From contig JAEZDA010000017.1 in assembly GCA_023433345.1 (NCBI GenBank), positions 71,850 through 135,849 on the forward strand: DNA of 64,000 bases. The letters are read 5' to 3'. The DNA is from Bacteroidota bacterium (lineage in GTDB: Bacteria; Bacteroidota; Bacteroidia; Chitinophagales; Chitinophagaceae). Positions 16,567 to 27,700 of this stretch are shown here, one piece after another. The notes under the pieces are model-generated. The model searched no databases. It saw only the letters and a program-made list of their open reading frames with translations, and was not told the DNA's origin. Made by a program: the position numbers and the translations under genes. The stretch's first letter is position 1, and every line of letters begins with the position of its first letter.

Positions 16567-18564
16567 TTGAGCATTAAAGTTTATCTTTTTTCTTTCTTCT
16601 TGCTATGGGCTGCAGGCGTGGCTGGTCAGGATGCAGATACATTGCCCGGAGTAAAAGTGAAGGGGCGATTGCCTGCCGGTATCGCTGCTTCTTCCTCGCC
16701 TGTGCAGGAGATGAACAAAAAGGATATTCAACAAAGTAACAGCCTCACCGTAGCCGACGCAGTAAAATTTTTCCCGGGCGTGCTGGTAAGAGATTATGGC
16801 GGAATCGGTGGTTTGAAAACCATATCGGTACGAAGCCTTGGGGCAAACCATACCGGCGTTTTATATGATGGAATGATAATGGGCGATGCGCGCGCAGGCC
16901 TAATTGATCTTGGAAGAATTTCCACTGAAAACCTTGACTACATCAGGCTCTATCAATCCGGCGGAACAGATGCATTGCTCCCCGCAAGAAGTTACGCCAG
17001 CGCAAACCTTCTGGTAATGGCCACATCAACATCATTTCTGAAAGATGCTTCAGAAACATGGTTTTCTTTTAAAGCTGGTTCTTTTGGTTTGATAAATCCT
17101 TCTGCCGGGTTCGCTTTCAATATAAACGACCGGGCTTCCCTGTTCGTTAATGGTGAATACCAGAGAGCACATGGAGGTTACAATTATAAAAACTATTTCA
17201 ACAGTGGTAGATCCGAAAGAAAAAATGGTGACGTTAACCAGGGCCGGCTTGAACTTGACCTGCCTGTTCGGTTGGCTGACAGCAGTCTGCTTAAAGCTAA
17301 GGTTTATTATCACGAGGCTCGTCGCGGTCTGCCGGGCTCTGTGGTTTTGTATAATGAAACTGCAAATGAATGGCTCGACAACACCCACCTTTTTGCCCAG
17401 ATCAATTGGAGGAAAAGGTTATCAGCTAAATGGAACCTTTCCTTAGGAGCGAAATCAATGTTTGACCGTCAAAAGTATTCCGACCCTGATTTTCTAAACA
17501 ATGAAGGTTACCTGGAAAATGATTTTCACCAGTATGAACATTATGTTACAGCAGCTTTCGGCTACGCCCTGAACCGGTTCATGCGTGTTTCTTTTTCTTC
17601 CGACTACTTCATGAACACGCTGAAAAGGGAAGATGCATTTGACTCGCAGTTTGCGGAACCTTCAAGGAAAAGCTTATTAACTAATATAGCGCTTACGTTT
17701 ACGCGTACACGAATTTCTGCGGATGCTAATCTCCTGTACACGGGAGTGAGTAACCGGTCCCGCCTCAACGGGTCTGAAAATAATTTCCGGGAGCTGTCGC
17801 CTGCAGCCTCAGCATCCCTTCAGCCCTTAAAACAACTTCCACTCAGGTTTAGGGCCATGTTCAAAGAAATCTTCCGGCCGCCTTCGCTTGACGATCTGTT
17901 TTTTACTTTCATAGGGAATGCTGAATTAAGGCCGGAAAGATCCCGCCAATACGGAGTGGGTTTAACATGGGAGTCCTTTAACCAAAGCGGTCTTTTTCGC
18001 CATTTGTTATTTACGGCAGATGGATATTTTGTAAGAGTTAATGACAAGATAATTGCACTGCCAAGAACCAATTTGTTTCAGTGGAGCATGATGAACGTTG
18101 GCAAGGCGGAAACGAGATCTGTTGACCTGGCTGCCGATTTGGGCATGCACGCAGGGAGCACCATTCTCAGAACCAATATATCCTACAGTTATCAGAACGC
18201 TGAGGATGTCACACAATCAGGAACCCCATCGTTCAAGCGCCAGCTAGTCTATATCCCTGTTCATTCCGGGAGTGCCCGGCTGATGGTGGAAAGAGCGAAG
18301 ATCTCCGCATCGTGGAATGTGCTTTTTTCGGGCGACCGTTACCGCGCAGGAGATCAGAACAACGATAACCTCGTAAAGGGATACCTGATAAATGATCTGC
18401 ATTTTCAATACTCAGCGAAAAGACTGAAGAGCTGGAATTATACAATTTCACTCCAGCTAAACAATATTCTGAACGAACAATACGATGTGGTAAAATATTT
18501 TCCTATGCCGGGTTTTAACTGGCGGGTGTCATTTAAGGTAGATCATAAAAAAATTAAAAAGTAA
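16567..18564 (+). CDS. btuB: TonB-dependent cobalamin receptor (BtuB-like)
   Basis: An outer-membrane receptor of about 665 residues. A signal peptide (SIKVYLFSFFLLWAAGVAGQ) precedes the TonB-box region and a plug domain (about 40-165) with VADAVKFFPGVLVRDYGGIG and TISVRSLGANHTGVLYDG; the rest is a 22-strand barrel ending in aromatic residues. The upstream B12 riboswitch and the BtuG-like gene 11 nt downstream identify it as a corrinoid transporter. No ATG fits: candidates are TTG at 16567 and TTG at 16549 (six residues longer). I chose 16567 because it gives a compact signal peptide and because the TGA of an upstream 4-codon ATG frame overlaps it. Confidence 0.85.
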   Translation: MSIKVYLFSFFLLWAAGVAGQDADTLPGVKVKGRLPAGIAASSSPVQEMNKKDIQQSNSLTVADAVKFFPGVLVRDYGGIGGLKTISVRSLGANHTGVLYDGMIMGDARAGLIDLGRISTENLDYIRLYQSGGTDALLPARSYASANLLVMATSTSFLKDASETWFSFKAGSFGLINPSAGFAFNINDRASLFVNGEYQRAHGGYNYKNYFNSGRSERKNGDVNQGRLELDLPVRLADSSLLKAKVYYHEARRGLPGSVVLYNETANEWLDNTHLFAQINWRKRLSAKWNLSLGAKSMFDRQKYSDPDFLNNEGYLENDFHQYEHYVTAAFGYALNRFMRVSFSSDYFMNTLKREDAFDSQFAEPSRKSLLTNIALTFTRTRISADANLLYTGVSNRSRLNGSENNFRELSPAASASLQPLKQLPLRFRAMFKEIFRPPSLDDLFFTFIGNAELRPERSRQYGVGLTWESFNQSGLFRHLLFTADGYFVRVNDKIIALPRTNLFQWSMMNVGKAETRSVDLAADLGMHAGSTILRTNISYSYQNAEDVTQSGTPSFKRQLVYIPVHSGSARLMVERAKISASWNVLFSGDRYRAGDQNNDNLVKGYLINDLHFQYSAKRLKSWNYTISLQLNNILNEQYDVVKYFPMPGFNWRVSFKVDHKKIKK

Positions 18565-18575
18565 AAAAATAAATC

Positions 18576-19661
18576 ATGAAAAATCGTTTTCTCCTTGTAG
18601 CTATCGTTTCACTGGTGTTTGCATCATGTAAAAAAGATGATGTGCCAAATCCCGGGCCTTCCGTACCGGCGGCAAAAGGTATTTATATATTGAGCGAAGG
18701 ATTCTTCGGCGGCAATAACTCAAAGCTTGCATTCAGAGATGCTGCCACCTCCCTGTTGTACAATGATTTTTTTCTTCAGCAAAATCCTGCACAAACATTG
18801 GGGCTTGGAGACACGGGAACTGACCTCCTCATTTATGGAGGAAAGATATATATCGTAATGAATAATTCAGCTAATGTTACCGTACTTGATGCATCAAATG
18901 GTACATTCATCAGCCGGATTTCTTTTCTTAATGGCACGGTGAATAAGAATCCGCGTTATGCAGTTGGAGCAGGAGGAAAAGTATTTGTTTCAGCATTCGA
19001 CAATACAATATCTGTGATTGACACTTCCTCACTTGCAATAACGGGCTCAATTACAGTTGGTGCAAACCCGGAGCAGGTGATCGCAACGGACAATTATTTG
19101 TATGTGGCTAATTCGGGAGGACTTAATTATCCTGATGTAGACAGCACGGTATCTGTGGTTGATCTGAACAGCCTTACTGAGATCAAAAAGATCACCGTGG
19201 GCTTGAATCCGCAAAGGCTTGCAATCAACAGCCAGGGAAATATACTTGTAACGGGATATGGAGATGCCTTCGCCGCTGTTCCTGTTCCGGCCTTTGTAAA
19301 AATGATTAATGGAACCTCGAATGAGTTAATGAATGTTACAGTGGCAGATCACGAGTATGATCATGTGAAGGTGTTTGAGAATAAGGCTTACCTGTTCAAT
19401 AACTACGGCGGAGGAAATATCAAGCTGGTGGATGCAAATGATCTGTCAGTGATTAGGAACAACTTTATTACGGATGGTACAGTAATTACCAATGTATACG
19501 CCATTGATATCGACGAACAAAATGGTGACGTTTTCATTTGTGATTCAAAAGATTTCACATCGGCTGGTGAAGTCTTTTGCTTTGATACTGAAGGAAGAAA
19601 GAAATATTCGTTCAGTATTGCTCCGGGCATCAGTCCGAATAAAGTAGCATTCCTCCGGTAA
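18576..19661 (+). CDS. btuG: BtuG-like cobalamin-binding surface lipoprotein (DUF5074/YncE beta-propeller)
   Basis: A 361-residue lipoprotein: lipobox FASC near residue 18 followed by KKDD. The remainder shows beta-propeller blades with repeated units such as GGKIYIVMNNSANVTVLDAS, GGKVFVSAFDNTISVIDTSS and NYLYVANSG. This is the YncE/DUF5074 pattern of BtuG, the surface-exposed lipoprotein that binds B12 very tightly and hands it to BtuB in gut Bacteroides. It lies 11 nt after the riboswitch-controlled receptor, so the same regulation is likely. The assignment rests on fold pattern and neighbourhood; a general quinoprotein-like or other YncE role remains possible. Confidence 0.8.
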   Translation: MKNRFLLVAIVSLVFASCKKDDVPNPGPSVPAAKGIYILSEGFFGGNNSKLAFRDAATSLLYNDFFLQQNPAQTLGLGDTGTDLLIYGGKIYIVMNNSANVTVLDASNGTFISRISFLNGTVNKNPRYAVGAGGKVFVSAFDNTISVIDTSSLAITGSITVGANPEQVIATDNYLYVANSGGLNYPDVDSTVSVVDLNSLTEIKKITVGLNPQRLAINSQGNILVTGYGDAFAAVPVPAFVKMINGTSNELMNVTVADHEYDHVKVFENKAYLFNNYGGGNIKLVDANDLSVIRNNFITDGTVITNVYAIDIDEQNGDVFICDSKDFTSAGEVFCFDTEGRKKYSFSIAPGISPNKVAFLR

Positions 19662-19732
19662 ATGATTTCGAAATGATTTGCAGTGTGATGAAATAGCCGT
19701 AATTTTTTCAAGTTATATCATCCAATCACTAC

Positions 19733-21784
19733 ATGAAAAAGTTTCCAAGGTATATTTTGGCAATGCTCTTCGTGAGCTGTTCTTTACTGTCATTTGCGCA
19801 GCCGGCAACTGATACGCTTGCGAAGGTTACGGCTGATCTCGCGCCCGTTGTTATTCATTCCTTTGAATCGAATACAAACGAGATGAACGTACCCGCTGCT
19901 GTGTCAGTGGTAAGAAGAACAGATATTGATAAAACAGCCGATCCTTCTTTTATACGTTCCATGAATTCGGTAGCAGGAGTTAAAATGGATGAGAGGAGCC
20001 CCGGTAGCGTAAGGCTCAGTATTCGTGGAAACTTACTTCGTTCAACCTTTGGCGTTAGAAACGTAAAAGTGTACTGGAATGGTGTTCCTTTTACTGATGC
20101 TAATGGCAATACATATCTTAACCAGGTTGGTTTTGATAATGTTGGTTCAATGGAAATTTTGAAAGGTCCTTCGGGAAGCATGTATGGTTCCGGAACCGGC
20201 GGCGTACTGTTGCTTGAAAGCCCTGCTGTTGACACTGCATTTAAACAACTTAGTTTGCAATCCTCTGCCGGAAGCCATGGTCTGCTTTTTCTTGGGGGAA
20301 AATTTTCCTACTCGAAACCAGGTTCCAAAAACAGTTTCTCTTTTTCTCACCAGGAATCAGAAGGATATCGGTTGCAAAGCAGGTTAAAAAGAGATGTTGC
20401 AAATTACCTCGGCAGTTTCAGAGTGAACAGTCGTCATAATCTTTCTGCAAATATATTTTACAGCGATCTGTACTATCAAACTCCGGGAGGCCTTAATGCT
20501 TCGGAGCTTGAAAACGATCCACGCCAGGCACGCCCCGGTGCTGAGGCGAATAAGGCTGCGCTGTTTTTAAAAACATTTTATGCCGGGCTTGGCAGCGAAC
20601 TTCGATTTACAAAACGGCTAAGTCATTTTACCGGAATCTACGCTTCACATACCCGTTTCAAAAATCCTACAACCCGCAACTACGAGAGCAAAACAGAACA
20701 GGGAATGGGCGGCCGTACATTTCTTTCTTACCAGAACAAAGATTTAAATATCACTGGTGGCGGAGAGTTTCAATACAGTTTTAACAACACGGGAGTGTAT
20801 GGCAACCGGCTGGGTGTGCGTGACACGCTTCAGTACCAGGATGAGTTGGATAACCGGCAATACAATATGTTTTTACAGGCAAATTATTTGATTAACCGGT
20901 TTTCTGTAACAGCAGGTATCAGTTACAATAATTTCTATTACGGTTTTCTTCGAGCAAGTGATGCTGGAAGCGATCGCCGAAGCAGTGATTTCAAACCTAA
21001 ATTTATTCCGCGGGTTGCGGTTCTATATAAAGTTTCAGGGTCGGTTAATCTTTATGCATCGGTAGGGCGGGGATACTCACCTCCATCCATAGACGAAGTG
21101 CACGCCAGCGACGGAAATTTCAATACAGCACTCAGAGCGGAAGAGGGTCAAAGCTATGAATTCGGTTTGAAGACGAATGCCCTACGTTCCCGTTTTCAGG
21201 GAGGGCTTGCCGTTTATAGCTTCAACCTGAATGAAACGATCGTTAGCAGGAGGGATTCCTCAGGAGCTGACTATTATGTGAATGCCGGAAGAACACGTCA
21301 GCGTGGTCTTGAAGCAAATCTCCAGTATCTCCCGCTTATTAAATCCGTTGGATTTACTCGTTCAATTATAATAAGGGCCTCATACACTTACATCAATGCG
21401 AAGTTCAAAGACTATCAACAGGGGAACACCAAGTTCGATGGAAACCCCGTGACGGGAATTCCTTCTCATACATTTTTCATAAGTACTGATATTAATACAA
21501 AGCCAGGATTGGCTTTAAATGCTTCGTATAGTTATACCGGTTCAGTTTCACTCAATGATGCGAACACAGTCGTTGCGCCGCATTACAACCTCCTCTTTTT
21601 CAGAATGGCGTACAGGCCAAATGTTGGTCAGAGATTTCATCCCTCATTTTTCATTGCATATGAGAAGAGCCTTAATACACCCTTCAGCCTGGGCAATGAT
21701 CTCAACGCTGCGGGTTCAAGATTTTTTAACCCCGCTGCACCAGAGCGGTTTACTGCCGGCATTAAAGCAGATCTTCTCTGGTAA
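19733..21784 (+). CDS. TonB-dependent outer-membrane receptor
   Basis: A 683-residue receptor with signal peptide (ending LSFAQ), a plug domain (about 40-165: VPAAVSVVRRTDIDKT, VRLSIRGN, VYWNGVPFTDANG, MEILKGPSGSMYGSGTGG) and a beta-barrel ending near GIKADLLW. It resembles FecA/CirA-like siderophore and metal-chelate receptors rather than a SusC protein: there is no N-terminal carboxypeptidase-regulatory domain. It follows the BtuG-like gene by 71 nt on the same strand, so it may belong to the cobalamin regulon and take up another corrinoid or cobalt/iron chelate. That link is inference. It is convergent with the giant beta-helix gene, 2 nt away. Confidence 0.83.
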   Translation: MKKFPRYILAMLFVSCSLLSFAQPATDTLAKVTADLAPVVIHSFESNTNEMNVPAAVSVVRRTDIDKTADPSFIRSMNSVAGVKMDERSPGSVRLSIRGNLLRSTFGVRNVKVYWNGVPFTDANGNTYLNQVGFDNVGSMEILKGPSGSMYGSGTGGVLLLESPAVDTAFKQLSLQSSAGSHGLLFLGGKFSYSKPGSKNSFSFSHQESEGYRLQSRLKRDVANYLGSFRVNSRHNLSANIFYSDLYYQTPGGLNASELENDPRQARPGAEANKAALFLKTFYAGLGSELRFTKRLSHFTGIYASHTRFKNPTTRNYESKTEQGMGGRTFLSYQNKDLNITGGGEFQYSFNNTGVYGNRLGVRDTLQYQDELDNRQYNMFLQANYLINRFSVTAGISYNNFYYGFLRASDAGSDRRSSDFKPKFIPRVAVLYKVSGSVNLYASVGRGYSPPSIDEVHASDGNFNTALRAEEGQSYEFGLKTNALRSRFQGGLAVYSFNLNETIVSRRDSSGADYYVNAGRTRQRGLEANLQYLPLIKSVGFTRSIIIRASYTYINAKFKDYQQGNTKFDGNPVTGIPSHTFFISTDINTKPGLALNASYSYTGSVSLNDANTVVAPHYNLLFFRMAYRPNVGQRFHPSFFIAYEKSLNTPFSLGNDLNAAGSRFFNPAAPERFTAGIKADLLW

Positions 21785-21786
21785 CC

Positions 21787-24700
21787 TTAGTTGACCAGAA
21801 TAAAGGGAACTGAAATCGATTCGTCTTTTCGATAAATGCGTAGGATGTATGTACCTGATGAAGTATGTTTCTTTAAAGGAATTTCAACAACCTGCCTGAA
21901 CGTACCCAATGAAAATAAACCGTTTTGAATTAAAATGCCGGCATGGCTGGAAATTGTGTAGTTGTATTCGCCTGGTTGAAAACCGGTGATCTCTAACTGC
22001 AAAGATGTTTGTACCGGATTAGTAAGGATTTTAACGGAAGCTTCGATCTTTCCTTTGGCCAGTTCAGAAGATGGTATGGCAACCTGCCTGATTCCCCGAG
22101 TTTTGAAAACAACATAAAAGCGTTTGCTGCTTTTTGAAGCAGGGTCGCTTGTGATCTTAATTCTGAAAGAAGAGGAATCGTTAAGGTTAATGCCTCTTTC
22201 AGTTTTGAGGAAACGGTCTCCGAAGTAAGCTGCGAGCCCGCTATTACTCATATTTGATGAGTAGAAAGAAACAACATAATCCTTCTCCCTCAAATTTGAA
22301 AAACCGTATTGGATCGTGTCGAGATTTTTGATTCGGTTTCTTGATTCAACCGAAAGTTCATTATCGGAGGAACGGATGAAAAAGTTTTCACCTGAGTGTC
22401 GCAACTTGACTGCATCATTTTCATCCAATGAGTCCGCGTAGAGTAAAGAGGTCACTAAAGCGTTGCCGTCAGCTATCTCTTGTTCTGCCGTAAAAAGTTT
22501 TGCGCGGAAGAATTTTCTATCGCGTGGAATGTGTGCACGATGAACAAGCCTCTGAAGTTCCACTTTGCAGGCTTCGGTGAAGGTAACTTGTCCGGCGCTC
22601 CCTGAAGAACGTACGAAAAAGGCTTGTCCGCTTTGTATATGAGGAGCAGGGAGGTTAGCAGGATAATATGCTGTTCCACCAGCGGTGGGTTCGTAATTAT
22701 TTGCAGCTGAAAGGGTCTGGTATCCGCCTAATCCATAGGTTCCGTTTAAAAGAGGATCCCACACAATCACATCATTATTCAGATTAATGAACCGGCCATT
22801 GTTTCGCATGAATTCAACGCTTACCGGTGATGCATAAGGATTACCAACCGAAGCAAGTTTACCTGGCTGAACTATTGTAACCGGAGGAGGATCAGAAGGC
22901 TGGTAGAGGCTGCCCTTGATTCGAAGCCTCGTTGGATTTGCCGGTGCAGAGGCCGTAGTAACAGACCTATCGCCCCGAACCATTACCATGTATCCCTCAG
23001 CCCTTTGAACTTCACTTGCTGTATTAGCAACGCCGATCCAGTTACCATCGGCACCTGCCGCAGGGTCGTAATATTTTATGGAGGGAAGTGGGGTGGTGAT
23101 ATCAAAGCCGCTACCCGTTCCCGTTAGTATAGTTCCGTATGCTGGAGGTGTAGATCCTCCTTCCTGCCATGAATCAAAAATGGATTGACCTTTTGCAGGT
23201 GTTGCAAGAAATTGCCATGATTTTGGATGGCCGCCATTTCCCGGTAAGCCGGTATTTATAAATCGTTCCACCGAGGCTGTTCCTGTTATTGAGTTGCCTG
23301 TAACTTTTCCCACGCGTGCCGTTGCCGATGAATTAGATACCAGCACGAGGTTATCGCCTGTGTGGAAGTTCACTCCTGATACAGGCCCGAATTCGAGTGC
23401 ACCGTAAATATTTAGTCCTTCAGAAGCATTTGATGACAATTGAACATTCGTTCCTATAACAAGGTTCTTTATGTTATTTGATAAAAATATGTCTCCTGCT
23501 AAAGAACGTGTGTCTCCGCAAAATCCATTCAACTCCACGGATCCTGTAACCGGTCCGGAGGGCTCATTGTTGATGGAGGCCGGAGCACATTTCAATACAC
23601 CTGCAACCCGAACAGTTCCCTCGTTTTGAAGCGATGCTCCGGATGAAATTGTAAGTTGTTTCATCTGGAAGAATTCACCCGTAGAGATGGTCGGTTGATT
23701 TGTGGGCGGTGGCAATGCTATGCGAACACTTTGCAGCACGCTGTTTGGTACTACACCCAGGCTCCAGTTTCCAGGGTCGTTCCATGCCGTTCCGTTGGTT
23801 CCGGTCCATGTATTCCATTTTGAAACTTCGTCGGCTCCAAGATCACATGTGCTTCCGGTAGGAGGAGGAAGTTCGCGTTCATCTCCTTCGAAATCACGTT
23901 CAAGCAGGGTAATATCATTACTTCCTTTTCCGATAATATCGCAATTGGTGAATGGGTTGAGGTGCAGGAAGTTTAAGAGGTCGCCATCAACGGATTGGAA
24001 GTTTGGAAGAATACTTATTGATAGCCCTTCATTCGGCGTCATATGGGCCTGATATGCAGAGAGCGAACTGATGCTGTTGGTTTGGTCGAAATAGAGAAGC
24101 CGATCCGGAGCCGGAACCCCGGCGAAAAGGTCGTTAATGGATGCGGTATAACCGGAAATATCCGCGCCCTTTCTCCAATGAACAACTGCCTTTCCATTAG
24201 AGCCTGTGGCAGACAGGTTGGAGAAAAGATTATTTTCTACGATGATGTTTCCAACAGTATTTGTATAAAGGCATGCACTGGAAAAATCATTGTGACCACT
24301 TGCCGCGGTTAGATGGATGGAATTATTGAACACTCCCGCATTTCCACCCGGTAGCTGATTGTTAATTCGAATACCTGTAACAGGCGGTATCAGTGTGTTC
24401 CCGGATGAAGGTGCCTCAATGTTGCCGACGAGGTTATTAAAGACCCGCAAGTTGTCAACCGCACTGCTTCCGGCCTCACCTGCGGAAATTGCCGATGACT
24501 GAGATTGCGTTCCTGAAGCATTTATTGCATAAATTTTATTTTCCCTCACATCAACTCCATTAGAGGGCTCCAGGATATTTATTCCCACCAATGAATCTGC
24601 CGAACCGGTGGATTGTAGGTTGCTGATGATATTTTCTTTAATACGACAGGGTGTTAAGGCTTGCACCAGTGAGCTTCGTATACCCGTTACTGTTTGCCCA

Positions 24701-27700
24701 TCTGACGAAGTTTCAAGGTTCCTGATTACGTTTTTAGAAATTTCTATTTCCCGCGCCTGAACTCTTGAGCGAGCGTGAATACCTGTTACCGAATTGTCGG
24801 AAGCCAAACCCGTAACAATGTTGTTTGATATGGAATCAATGCTCCCGTTATTGCTTCCAAACCGATCGATAAAAAATCCGAATAGTTCTCCGCCGGTTGC
24901 CTGAATGTTACTGATCACGTTTCCCGTATACTTTTTTATTGGAGGGGGATTAATTGTTGAGCCCTCAGTGTCACGGATACCGTAGAATGTACCGATAGAT
25001 GTGATGTTTGTGAAGGAATTGTTTCTCACATTTACATTTGATCCGGGCTGTGAGCTATCATCTAATAAAATTCCCATAAAAGGGTTCCGGATGTCTGCAT
25101 TTCCTTCCGTTGTATTTCCGATAATGTTTCGTGTAGCCCCGGCCGTTAGTGCACCGGAACTTTCTATCAGGTGTGTGAATATTTGCCTGGTGTGAAGGTT
25201 GATGAACCTGTTTTCGGAAATATTCCCGATGCCGCCTGCCATTGTGGGATTGAGGGTTGATATCAATGTACAGTATCCCGAATGATCAACGGGGTTCTGG
25301 TAACTGAAGCCATATAATTCATTTTCATTCACATCCTGTAAGCGCGATTGGGAGAAAGCGGAGATCCCTCTTACATCAGAATTGCTGTTACCGCTGAAAT
25401 TTATCCATGGGAGAGTAGATGTGCCAATCTTGTTTTTTAATATTTTCACCTGTGAATTTGCTCCGGGGAGAAATCCTGCCGTACGGATGCCTGACACCTC
25501 TGTTTCGTTCTGTGCCGTCTGCCACCCTTGAAGAGTGTTTTCTGATATCTCCAACACGCTACCGGTAGATGTTGTTGAAATGCCGTATAGAAAATTTAAT
25601 GGTGATGTAGAGTTTGAAGGAGCGAGTGATCCATTGTTAGAAAGAAAACCGCCTTCATTGAAGAACCCGGCTCGTATATTGTCGTCAACAGAGTTTCCAA
25701 CCTGGTTGTTGCCAATCGTAAAACTTCCTGCACCGCCGGCGCTGATGCCCGTAAAGTTTACAATTTTGCCTGCAGTAGTTCCGCTCATCAGAATTCCGCC
25801 GATGATATTTTGCATTACAATGCCTTGCGAAGTTGAGGCCGCCCTGATCGCCGTAGCATAGCCTACATCAGCATTTGAAGAAACGTAAATCGACAATTGT
25901 TCATTGGGAGATCCGATAATGTTTGCTGCATTTGAACCTATATCTACGGTTCCGTTTTCAACATATATTCCGTTGAATATTCCCGGGCTAAGAGGAGAAG
26001 CTGAATATATATTAAGCCCGCCGATATGGTTGCCGTCGATATTGGAAAGCAAACCTCCGCCATCGAAGTCTGCTGAGATACCAAAGAACCTGAATGTTGT
26101 GGCTGTTCCTGCCGGCTCATATAATGCGGGAAAGCCGGTTAATGCCACAGAGTTCCCAACGAGGTTCATCACACCGGTTCCGCTTTCATTAGCAAAGCCT
26201 ATTCGGTTTCCGGTGATCCTGAAATTTTCACCGCCGACTATACGGATTGCAAAAAGTTCAATATTCGTGGATGTAAATCTTCTTTCTGCCGTTTGGTAGA
26301 ATTTGTTATCAATAATGTTCCAACTGCTGTTAGCATTGTTCAGGAATATTCCGTGATTATCATTGGAACTGCTGAAGAAATTGAAGATCTCATTCTGCGA
26401 AATCGTTATTGAGTCATTGGCGCTGCCGGCTGTTCCTGCAGCGTAGATGGCATTCGTGGGGAAGTCAACCGATTCAGATATGGCATTGTCATGAATGGTG
26501 TTATGATCATTTCCATTGCCCGAAGGAGATGATGCGCCTATCAAAATTGTTCCGGTGAAGGAACCAGCTCTCCTGCTTTGAACATTACAATGTTTGATGA
26601 TGTTATACCTGGCATCATTAATAAACTGGACGGCTATACCTGTGCCTTCGTTCCTGATGACAATTTCGCGGGTAGTTCCTGTACCTCCCTGTCTTCCATC
26701 AAAGATGATATGATCAGATCCGTTGAAGTTGATAACCTGGGTAGTTGTAACACCGGTTATTGCAGGTGTGGAGGTTAACGATGGTCGAATGGTAAGGGTG
26801 TTGATGGACGAAGCGTCCGCATGCTCAAGGATCTGGATGGGAAAGGTCTCTAACGGTGCCGTATAGGTGTTATCTGTCAGCTCGAAAACAACGGGCCCGG
26901 TAAGCGCGCAGGCATTGTTGTAAACATTGATCGCTTCTGAAAGTGAATTAAAGTTTTTTCCTGAGCCCACAGTGTAAAGCCCGCTTAACGTGTGGTTAAG
27001 GGAAAATGAGAAGGGTGTTGGAGGGAAGCTTGAAATGGAGTGGACAGATTCTGCAGACACTCCTGCAGGATAGGATGCAACATTTATTGCAGGGCTAAGG
27101 TCTTGCGCTATCACGAAGTACTCTACGATATCGCCGCTGGCAAGGCCTCCCATGTCGGTTTCCACAATAGTGAAATTCCATGAACTGCTCAATGTGTTTC
27201 CACCGGTATTTATTCCCGGTTGCGAAAACCATGCGCCCGAATTTTTTCTGTAATAGATACGCGGAACGTTTGCACCCGCAAGTGGAACGCCCGTTTCATC
27301 TTCAATTATTACACTGGCGACCGAGTTGCCAGAGAAAGTGCAGGTAGGTGAAGCTATCGAAGTGTAGGAGATGCCCGGCGGATCCATTTCTGAATAGATC
27401 CCTTCAAACTCGTCAGCGCCGATATCAGGTGCTGTACCTGTGCCCGTGTAGCCGATGTTTCCCTGCCGTATCTCCGAATCAGCATCATCGGTAATTCCTG
27501 CAATCGCAAGTGCGCCGCTTTCTATTTGCGTGGGAACAGCGGCATCGATATGAAGGAAGTTTGCAGAGCTGCCGGCAACACTTAGGAATGTTGGAAGTTC
27601 TGTGAGAGAATTTGATTCGCAAATTGGGCCCACACGAGTTTTAAATGCGCTCAGTGTTTGATCAGAATTTGTAACGTTATAAAAAATGAGATTGGCAGGT

